Assembly: GCA_012934845.2 (NCBI GenBank)
Contig: WNNJ02003401.1
Span: 124,001 to 188,000, forward strand
DNA from: Pomphorhynchus laevis
Taxonomy: Eukaryota > Acanthocephala > Palaeacanthocephala > Echinorhynchida > Pomphorhynchidae
Direction of reading: 5' to 3'
Length of the DNA: 64,000 nucleotides
Both the position numbers and the translations under genes were made by a program. Shown piece by piece: positions 13,001 to 25,000 of this stretch. Each line of letters opens with the position of its first letter. Positions within the stretch are counted from its first letter, which is position 1. Under the pieces are notes generated by a model. The model did not search any database. It was not told the DNA's origin and saw only the letters and a list, made by a program, of their open reading frames with translations.

Positions 13001-16000
13001 GCAATACGGAAAGTCATTATTTTCAATGGAAAAATAATATTTGTATATTTAATTTATCTTCAATTATTACTATTAAATTAAACTGTGAGTTTAAACTTTA
13101 ATTATCAAAGATAAATCGTATTACGTAAACTGTTTGATCAATTCAATCAATTTTCATTACAATAGAATTGCGATATTTTACTCGTCCTTTTACGTTTACC
13201 TAGTGATATTTTGTATTCGACAAAAATCACTTGAACAGGAACATTAGTTTGTTAGCTTATTAATCGTAAAGTTATCATCGGGCAACAAACGCCAATATTT
13301 GTAGCATGTTTGATAACATACCCGACATTCTCCTGATACATTAGCTCTTAGAAGCCAGCTTTGTCCCAATGAGACTAAATGTTTGATATGTGCTAATCTT
13401 CATTGTGTTCTGATTATAAATTTTAAAATAAGTTTAAGCAATAGGTGTCTTCTTTGTCAGTTTCATAACTTGCAAAGAATTACTTCTTTGTTTGCAAATT
13501 GAGCATATTCGCTTCATTTACATGAATTATTGCCGTGAAATTATTGATCCACTGACTTTTCTAATGTAGCGATTATTATCCTTTACGCGTAAGCATAAGA
13601 CCTTATTTGTATACGTTTTATTTATTTTAGTTCTCTTTGTTCATATTCAATTGGCAAGACATACTATTATAAATTTTGTCATTAAAAATCATTAAATTTA
13701 AAAATTTAAATCGTTAATATTTATTTTTTATATTAAATCGTTCATATAAATTGTTGTAATTTATTTTCTGATATATTCAGAAAATGAATGTTTGACACAG
13801 ATTGATAATCTTGTTGAACATCAGTTCTTCTTAAACGACTGACCGTTAACTACGTTTTGTATTATAGGCTCAAGTTATATCGAGTTAAAAATATCGATTT
13901 TCATATTCGAAGTAACTTTATCACCACCCTTTTCTCACTTTTAAATCCAATTGAATGATAGGAAATGAACATTAATTACAAAGAAAATGAATTTATGGAG
14001 AGTGTGACCATTCCCCGTTAATTTCTTGTAAAACATGTAAGCCAGACGCGAGAGAATGACGAATGCCGTTTCGTCATCATGATGACTCATCAATGCCAGA
14101 TCCCTTCCACTACTGGATGCAGAGGAAGACTGACAGACCTACCAGTCCTCCTCTGCATCCAGCAGTGTGAGGGATCTGGCACTGATGAGTCATTGTGATG
14201 ACGAAACGGCATTCGTCATTCTTTCGCGTCTGGCTTACATGTTTTAAAAGACAATGAATTATTACTTTCCAAAGCAGATTCATATTGAACACCCACTTAC
14301 TGTTGGTGTTCAATATTGATGATCTAAATGAATTTAAATTTTATTTTATTATATAGCATTTAATAAAATATATTATAATAAATATAATTATATATTAGAC
14401 CAGTAAGTTATGGACCGGTAAGGAGTCTACAAATTCGCAGGAATGTTTCGTGCAATTGTTCAACAACTAGCTGGATTCTATATAGACCATCCAAGTATTG
14501 CAGCATGTTGAAACGTTAGTGCTCAGTGTCTGCGCTTTGAATATCCACTGAATACTATCGTCAGCGCAGGATGATGTTATTGGCTAGATCGTGTGGCAAC
14601 TGTTTCGTGACGATATTCGTACACTAGTCTGCAGGCACATGTTTAGGATTGAAGCATACAGCAGTATAACATCCTTACATTTTACAAATATATAATTATA
14701 TTGTAATTATAATATAAAAAATATTTGAATAATATTTGAATATTTGAATAATATAACTGAATAATTTCAAGTTATTAATATTATTAATAATGTAATCTTA
14801 TAATATTATTAATATTATATTAGTATTATATATTCGTAGGCTATTAATTTTATTATCTTATAAAATATACTTAATTATAAATTACTTTACTATATATTAT
14901 CAGTGCATGATTCAATAGCATAATAATATAAATTATTATATAAATAATAATTATTTGATTATGCCTCGACGTCTAACAATAATGTTATTTTCTTCATGTA
15001 GGGCCGTCAATGTCCTTCACCCTCTTTTCTAAAAGAGGTATGTACTGCGCTTTTTGAGTATATATTATATAGTTTGCTTCAATCTGATAGCTCTTTAATC
15101 TTACCAGATCCGATATCAAAATGATTTTCGAAAAGGCACAGATATTGCTTAGTGATTTATCAAAATACAAATATTGCAGCTATGAAGTGGACCTACTAAT
15201 CCAGATTGAATGGGTATTTGATTTTATAAGGAAACATTTTTTGAATTTTGTATTTTAATTCATTTTTATAAAGTATTCCTGACCAAAATCAAACAGTTTA
15301 AATAAGACACATGGAGATTTTTCCTATGAGATAGAATCAAATCATTTAATTATATCGTCCTAATTTGATAGAAATCAAAATTTGTTGGTATACTATTAAT
15401 ACTATTAATAGTATACCTATTAATACTATTTGTTTTATACTATTAATTATTAATAATTATTAATAATTAATTAATTATTAAATTGTAAAATATCAAAAAC
15501 ACATGAAAATGAAACTAATCAAAATATCAGAGCCTTTTGAACTAAATTGACTGATTTATGACTGCTTTTTGACTCATTCACATTTAATTACTTTATTTAA
15601 CTTTAGTTTTGGAGTCGCGAAAGTTATTCCGACGATTGTACCACCGATAATGAGCTGCTAGTGGCGAATCATGTACTCTCATGTCTTATTCAACAAAATT
15701 GCCCCATATCCGATGATATCATTATTTTGCATCAATGCTTTGCCAATTTACTCTCAATTATTCTTCATTTGAATCTGAAATCAATTGAACTAAACTCATT
15801 GTTTGAACCTGATGTATGAGCGTGGTCTTTCAATTAATATTTTATAGTTTTTTGTTTATTTTAGATTTTACAAAGGTCTTTACAAAAACTGTCAATATCT
15901 CCAACCATTTGCAGTGATAACAATGCAATAAGTATCGATTGTCAATTTAAAAGAAGGCTTGTAATTCAACGCTGCTATTTTTTAAACAATATTCAATACG

Positions 16001-19000
16001 TAAATTAATTAGTTTCGAGATATTAAGAACAAGGGGTTACTATTTACTCCTGCTGGTAGGTTAACAGAGAGTTAACCGATTTTAACAAATTTTCATATCT
16101 AATTATCTAAGAAGGATTCTTGAAAGGATTCTGAGGCTGGTTTTCAATTGTAGATTGAAAACCAGCCTTTAATGTTATCGTTGACATTTGTGCTAGTTCG
16201 GAATTGTTTGAAGCTATCCATATCATTGGGCCATAGGAAAAGATATCGTCAATATTACGACAATAGCAATGCGGTTTAATTGCACTTCCATAAATCCATT
16301 TCTGTTCAAGAATACTCATGTACATTATGGCTACCGTTGGAGCACATGGGGTTCTCATCGCTATCCCATTCATTTGAATGTATTGTTCATTATTAATAAT
16401 TCATATATTATTTTTATTTCAACTGACTACAATATAAAATTCTTTTTGGTTTCCAACCAACTTAAGTATTCTATAACGAATGAAACTACTTTTAATGCCC
16501 CAGATACTGAGATGTTATCGTATAGATTCTGTACATCTGACGTTACGAAAATACTATTTTCTGGCCAATCTTTTGTTCTTCGAATCTGCTAAGCGACGAT
16601 TCTATGTGAGCTGGAATGTATCTTAGCAGCAGTTTTAAACATGTATCAATATATTTAGATAGGTGTTCCATAGCAGTACCAATACAGCTCACAATTGGAC
16701 GCCTTACGAATTGTCGTTGTGTTTTATGCATATAGAATGTCCCGGATCTAGGCCTACTTTGTCTGAATTTATCTGTTTCAAAGATCGTAAGTATTTCTCG
16801 TATAGTATATTAAATTATGTGTTCATTAACTAATTTATTTGTTAGCTCCAACCTTTGTGTTCCTACTTTAATGTTATTCGGTTCAATTAGTTGTTTTCTT
16901 TTTTCACTTATAAATTCTATTTGTCCCAAATAACTACCTGCGGCCCCTTATCCGCTCTTTTTATTTCAATATCACTTCTGCTCTTTAAGCCAACTAGGGT
17001 GTTGTAGACATATCGCGGAATATTTGAGGTGAGTTTCATAGGCTCTATTGAGATGAACTTTTTGAATAGCCGCTTACAGAACGCATTTTTGTGTCGTTTT
17101 CTGTTTTCTGTCCTAGGTTCTGTGATATTCTCTCCAGTTTTGGAATTTCAATATGGGGAGATTTATCAATTTCGTTATCGAATGAATCAAGGTAACTTAT
17201 AATCAATAACTATCTCATTGTCTAATTGTTGTGTCGATTTATTATTTTAACATCGTGAAGATCGAAATTTATTTATCTTTCGATTAGGATGATATTTTAC
17301 GCTTCGAAATTCACCCTTATCAATAAAAACATGTAGTCGTCTCATTAATTTTCTTCCTAACGTGGATTTTATTTGATTTTTCGTCGTGTTGTAGTTCGTG
17401 AATACCAAGTACATGAGCGTTATAGTCAAGTAGTCGGCGGCTGCAATTTTATTATGCCTTTTGTAAATCCATCTTCATTTTCAACTAAGTCAAAATTAAC
17501 AGCTAGTGGTTTTTGAATTTGTATTGATTTATAAAATTGCTTTATAATTGATTTAGAAACTGAACAAGATGCCCACAAGCCAAGTGGGATCCTTTAAAAG
17601 ATTCGGCATGTTATATCATGTTCGACACTTATCTGTTTACTTCGTATACTGGTGCTGATCGGATTCAAACTCAGGACGTCTGCATCGCGATTCAACGCTA
17701 CATCATATAGGCTGGATGCTCCAGTAATGTAGATATACATTGTTGTGTATTAATTTCGGTAGATGATGGTATTATAACAATCTATTAAAAACCTAACCTA
17801 TGTGTGTGATCCGCTAGCCAGATCACTGTTTTTTATGCTGCCACTTGCAATGAATGTTTTTAATTTAACTTTATTGCATCTGCGTGCTTAAATTCGTCTG
17901 ATTGTGGCACGATATTATCCTCACAGGTATTGTTCCTATTCTTGATACAGCAGGACGCTACTAATCAGTATGGGCGGGTCTCATCAGCTGCTATCCCATA
18001 CCTACATTTCACGTTTCGACCCTTATTATCTACTTACTCCGTAAACTGGTGCTGATCGTCTTTGAAGTCAGGATATCTGTATCTCGATTCAACGCTACTT
18101 CCACTAGGCTGGATGCTCCAGTTCTGTAGATATGCATTTCTGTATATTATTTTTGTAAAGGATCGTATTCTAACGATCTATTAGAAAACTACCTAGTTGT
18201 GTGATCCGCTAGCCGGATCACTGGTTTTTAAGTCTGCCACTTGCAATGAATGTTTTTAATTTAACTCGATTACATCTGTGAGCTGAAATTCTTATGGTTA
18301 TGACACGATATTATCCTCACAGCATTGTACTAATATTATATTATATTGTAATATATATATTATATTAATATATATTATATAATGTTATATTATATTACCA
18401 TATTATATTGTATACTATATGATATACTATATATTATTAAATATAACTCATATATAATATATTTATATGGGGAAAACATTATGATATATCACGGGGTAGG
18501 TGAAAAATGAAGGATAATTGATCAATTTTAATGAGTACCGTTTCGTAATTATTTCTATTATTCTGTAGTAGATGCTTTTCATTTCTGGCTAAGAAACGTA
18601 TCTGCTGTCAGGCGCAAACTAGGGACACGTCAACAATATACTTAATCACATATCAAGTTTCGTCTAAAGACCGCGGCTTCGATAATGATATTATACATGT
18701 GCCTACTACGAGCAATCCTAATCACATCGTTGATTTTATACGTTTTTATTTTTATAGTTATTTTTAAAAAACGTTTGTTTGTATATTGAGAAATATTGAA
18801 TATAGATATTAAATAGTCAATATTTAAGAAATATATATATATTATATCAATATATATATTAGTAATATATTAATAATATTAATATATAATATATATTATA
18901 AATTATATTATATATTATGAATGATATCACGTATTTATGAAGGATATCACATATTAGCTTAATACGAAAATCTAATTGCCAATTGAATTAAGTTTGATAT

Positions 19001-22000
19001 TGTCTTTTTATACTCGAGAATTAGGTTAAATAAATATTTTGACTAATTAGATACTAATTCTTAAAACAAAAAGCATAAATATTATGAACATATATGTTTT
19101 TATAGAAAAATATAAATATATTTTTTTAATATAATTATTCAACCATAGAACGACATGATGTAAAACGATATGAAGTTTTCAATCACCGTGGTATTTTTCT
19201 GAATTGATAAACTTGATATGAACTCATGTTAAGTCGTTCGTCAGGATTCAATTATGATCGTAGGAATATTTCATTCTCACTGAATGAAAACTTTTATTTA
19301 AAAAATAAAAGTTTTTTAATAAAACTTTTATTTAAAAAATATGTTTTTTCTCAAAAATAGTTTAGCAGAAGAATTAATTTAATTGTTTAAAATTACATTT
19401 AATTTAAAATAATAATATTTCAAATTATTTTTTTAAAAATAATCCTTAGTGAGCTTTTCTATAGTTGTCATTTTATTAAAATTTTGGTACTTTGAATAAT
19501 TTAAGTTAAATTTCAAATTATAGAATCATAAATAAAGAATATTTAGTTTCGATTATCTTTTAAACCTTTCTAACTTTAGTTTTGCGATCAAATAACAAAT
19601 GCGTTGTTTACTCGTTTCTCGAATTACCAAGACGTATTAATGTGGAAATCAAAAGTATTTGAAATCGCACAGCAATTGGGCATTGAAATGGAGAGCGTTA
19701 GACGCAATTTTATCAAGTTATTGTTTGCGTATTGCTTTGACGAGGAAAGTTACAAAGTGCGTATAAAATTTTCCGTAATTGTCATTGATTCTAAATATTC
19801 GTAGTAAATTGCATTACAGTAAATAGCAGTAAGTATAAAGGGCATTAAAATTATGTACTATATCCCTTTAAAGCAAATGTAAATGTTCAAATTTCATAAA
19901 TATATTATTTATATATTAAATATATTAGTAAATATAACTAATTAATTTTTAATAATTAATTAGTATTTATTATAAATTAATATAAATATATTATACATTA
20001 GATGATATTAATTATAATTAATTAATAAAGAGCATCCTTTTATTTGATATTCATCATAATCTAATATTTAATCTAATATTATAATATTAGATTATATTAT
20101 TACATTAATTATATGTATTATATTTATTTAATTATAAATTAAATAAATATATAAAAGTTAATTTAAAAATATAAATTAATAAAAATATAAATACATTCAA
20201 TTAATCACAAAAATATTTAAATATAGTAAATTATTTTTGTATTAAAGGTAAAGGTGATTTATATTAGAAATAATTGTAATTGACCTAATTTTGCTATAGA
20301 ATAAATTATAAAATGTATAACATACGATTAAAAGATTAAAACGATTTTTTATTGTTTTTCATGGTATCGGTGATCACGACAGAACAATACAAATATGCAA
20401 AAAATTCCGTTCATTTTTATATTTTAAATATCGCTATTGCAAATTTAATTGTTTTTGTATTGGTAACTCATCCTGCTATAAGAAATAGTTTTACAGATAT
20501 AATTAAATTTTTCTGTACTTATCGGTTATAAGCGATTATACATCCTACAATGCTTTTAAATGAAATATTTTAAAATATTTTATATTTTAATATTAAATAA
20601 ACATTAAATAATATTTATATTAAAATATGGTTTATAATGGCCATGTTAATTATAGCATATATCTATTTAGTAGATAAAAAACTATCAACACTTTATATTC
20701 AAAAATAGACATTTTTGTTACTTAAAGACTAATGTCAAAATGAAAAAATCAAACATTTATTTCCTTATGCTGTTAGCTCATCGCGAACAAAAATCCGAAT
20801 AGCTGAACAATTAATATCTGATAAATAATTATTGGAGCTGGATCGAAGAAGAGAGGAAATTATTTTTGATATTTCGCTAACTTCTGTTAGCATCTTCAGA
20901 AAATTACAATGTTTTTTAAAATGAACATGCTTATATAAAAAGTTCAAAACAATCGCCGCCATTTACTATGGGCAGGTGCTGCTGTTGTTAGCGATAACCA
21001 GCAGCTTTCACTGTTATTTGAATTTTTGACACAATTTCGGCACCTTTTGAAGGTACTCAAAACGCTATAAAAAATGATGATTCAAAATAGCTTAGAAACA
21101 AAACAAAAATAATAACCATAATATGTTCATTCAAAATAAATAATTTAAAAAAATTAGAAAAAACATAAATACTCGATGTCGTCGTTAGTAGAACATCAAA
21201 TGATATTTTAAAAACATCCGTTTATTATAAAAAATCAAATAATTTGAATGCTGTTTTGTGGAATACCAATGTTCCAACCTCTTCGAAAATATCTAGTTCC
21301 AATTCTTTGTTTTTACGAAGTAAGATGATTGTTTATGATATAAATGAACTTGAAACAAATAATAAGATAATTAGAATTCTATTAGATAAAAACGGTTTTC
21401 CATCATGGGCAATTAATAAGACTTTCTACAAAAGTAGCAAAAAGGATGAACATGTTTGCTTTTGGCCAAAAACGAGAAAATAAATACATAGGATTACCAC
21501 TTATAAATATTTTTTGGAATATTAATTTCAAATGATATGTTTCAAACAATAAAACATTAAATACTTCAAATATTGTTTTGTATAATAATAAAATACAAAA
21601 ATTACACAACATTTTTAAAAAGAAACCCAAACATGATAATGATGGAGTTGTCTATAAAATATCTTGTTTAGAATGCGATAAAATATATGTGGATCAAAAG
21701 GCCAATCATTATAGACTAGATTAAAACAACACAAATGCATACTCAACAGAGGCCTAAGTAGCGCTATTGTGGACCATAGTTTAAATTTTGATCACAATAT
21801 TGACTTCTCTTCCAGAATTGGAAGCCTCAACAAAACGACGCAACATGCGGATAATATACCGGACATATCCAGGAAACGCCTCGGTAACTAGCGGACGGGA
21901 TATACATCCGTGACGTACCGATTTGCCAGGTTATTAAAGCAGTGACCTCAATTTATACTTTTAAAATTTATTTTGAATATTACACCTATTATTTTTAATA

Positions 22001-25000
22001 TAATACTGTTGTTTTAACAAAAGAAACAATTGTTTGAATAGAGAAATTCTTGAGGCTTATTGCATTCATAAAAATTCCAATATTATAATGCCAAATAATA
22101 AACCTGACGTAACGTTAAATATTTTGTAAGGATGGTGTAAACGATTCTTTTGTTTAAATAATTTTTTATATTTTTATACTTTATTTGATTTTTCTAGTAA
22201 TTTTAATTATTATTTTATATATCTTTTATATCTTTTTTAAATTATTTATTTTGAATTGAAATGCTATGGTAACTATTTTTGTTTTGTTTCTAAACTATTT
22301 TGAATCATCCCTTTTTTATTGCATTTCTTGTATCTTCAAAAGTTGCCGAAATCGTGTCAAAAATTCAAACAACAGTGAAAGCAGCTGGTTAATGCTAATA
22401 ACAGCAACACCCACCCAAAGCAAATTGCGACGATCGTTTTGAACCTTTTTATATAAGCATGTACATTTTTAAAAACAGTGTGATTTTCTAAAGATGCTAT
22501 CAGAAGTTAGCGAAATATAAACTTTTCTTTGATCCAGCTCCAATAATTTTTTATCAATAATGGATCAATATCAACTATTTAAAATAAGTATCTGTTATAG
22601 TTTCAAATTTATTGTTCCAGCTTTTATGTCAACGAATATTTATCGTATTAAATGTATAAATAATATTGTATACTTAATTATTTGGATAAATTATGTTTTC
22701 GATAGAAAAACATGAAAGAAATCTCGGAAAAATTGGAGCCCGATAATATTTTTGATCTTTTAGATTGTTAAACATCAACTTTTACGCATTGATCAACTTT
22801 GATTTATAATGGATCTAGAAAACATATTTTTACAAATTTCGATTAATAAATGCAAATTGATATTTAGTCTTTCGTAAGGATTTTTGTATGATAAATTAAA
22901 ATTAATGCGAGAAATCTAAATAATATTAATTTATCAAATTACTAATTTGCGTAAACATTAAAAAATGTCTCGAAGACGATGATAAACTGTCTCTATTAGA
23001 AAAACTGTCGTTATTAGAATCCGGTTATACTTTAATTGTAATTCGTGTGGTTAATCATTCTGCAATTAGGCTAAATGAAAAGTCAGCAACTCCTTTTCAT
23101 CACACTGTATTTGTATACTATATAAGAATAAATGTATAAAACAAGTCCTGTAAGATAAAAACTAGACTGGTTTTTATATATATTCGTTTAAATACATTTA
23201 TAATACTTAAATACATTTAAGCAAATTTTCATTCATTCTTCTTAGGATTGTTATACCACGCTTAACAAGGAATTACTTGCTATCGAGCTCACAAACATCG
23301 CTGCATTGCGAACGCAGTATCTGTTAAACGCTAATATGATAGATAGCCAAATGATTAACAAAATGTCAAATGATTTACAAATATGGATAGGAAGCATTGT
23401 AAGTGCTTCATTAATTATTATTCATTAATTATTAATAAATGATGTTTTTAATATATTTTGAGTAAATTATTACATTTCATTTTAAATCAATACGTTTTAC
23501 TTTTATATTAGCAAATACATTTCAAACTGTTTATCAATCAGTTTAATAAATCAAATTTATAATTAATTTGATTTTAATAATTTTGATTTTAAATAATGTT
23601 ATTAATAAATCATGTTACATTTAAATGAAATATATTTTATCTAACGGCCATAAACATAAAAAGAATCTTTATTTACAAAATGACAATTTTAAAAGTTAAT
23701 CAATGTAATCTATTTTATCTAACGATTATAAACATAAAAAGAATTTTTATTTATAGAATAGTTTATAAATAAAATCGGGCTAGCGGATCACACAAATAGG
23801 TAGGTTTCTAATAGATCGATAGAATACGATCTCCTACTGAAAGTAATATACATCAATGTATATCTACACCACTGGAGCAGCCAGCCTAGTGGGTGTAGCG
23901 TTGAATCGAGATACATACGTCTTGAGTTCGAATTCGATTAGCACTAATGTACGGAGTAAGCAGATAATAAGGGTCGAAACGTGAAATGTAGGTCTGGGTC
24001 ACCAGCTGATGAGATCCACCCAGACTGATTAGTACCGACCTGCTGTATAAAAAAAGGAACAATACATGTGAGGATGATATCGTGTCACAATCAAAAGAAT
24101 TTCAGCTCACAGATGCAATCAAGTTAAATTAAAAACATTCATTGCCAGTGGCAGCATAAAAAACTGTGATTCGGCTAGCAGATCACACAAATAGGTAGTT
24201 TTCTAATAGATCGTTAGAATACCATCCCCATGCTGACTATCATAAACGTAAAAAATCTTTATTTATAAAATAACACAATTTGGAATGTTAATTAAATGTA
24301 ATTTATTTTAGCTATCAACCATAAGCATAAAAAGAATTTATATTTATAAAATTACATAATTTATTAAGTAAATCAAATGTAGTTTATTCTATCTAACGAT
24401 TATAAACATAAAAAATCTTTATTTATAAAATTACATAATTAAAAAATTAAATTAAATGTAATTTATTTTATCTCCCGATTATAAACATAAAACGATATTT
24501 TATATAAAATTAAATAATTTATTAAGTTAATTAAATGTAATTAATTTTATCAACCATAAACTCAAAAAGAATATTTATTTATAAAATAACATAAATAATA
24601 TAAATAACTTATATTTCGTTTATTAGTGTTGACATAATATGATTAAAATACAATCTTATAATATAAAGAATAAATTATTAAATGAATTCATATATTTGAC
24701 AAATATTTACCACAGTATAAATTATATTTATCTAATATTAAACGTATTTTATAATGTTTTTTACGTAGTTTTATTATCTACGTTATGTAAATAAAGCCTG
24801 CACATAGAGGCTGACGTAATGCAATAATTTAATTATTTCATCTGCCAAACAAATTCTTGAATTTAAGAATTTTTTATAATTTATATTTTTCGATATTAAA
24901 AATATTAAAAACATTAAAAATATTAACATAAAATATTAATATTTTAGTATAAACTCAATATTTAAAAATTTATATAAAATAAATTTATTTATTATAAATT

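Noticed and set aside
23883-23950. Functional tRNA gene
   Set aside because: A- and B-box-like sequences are present, but the T and anticodon stems do not fold, and the segment is part of a 395-bp repeat.
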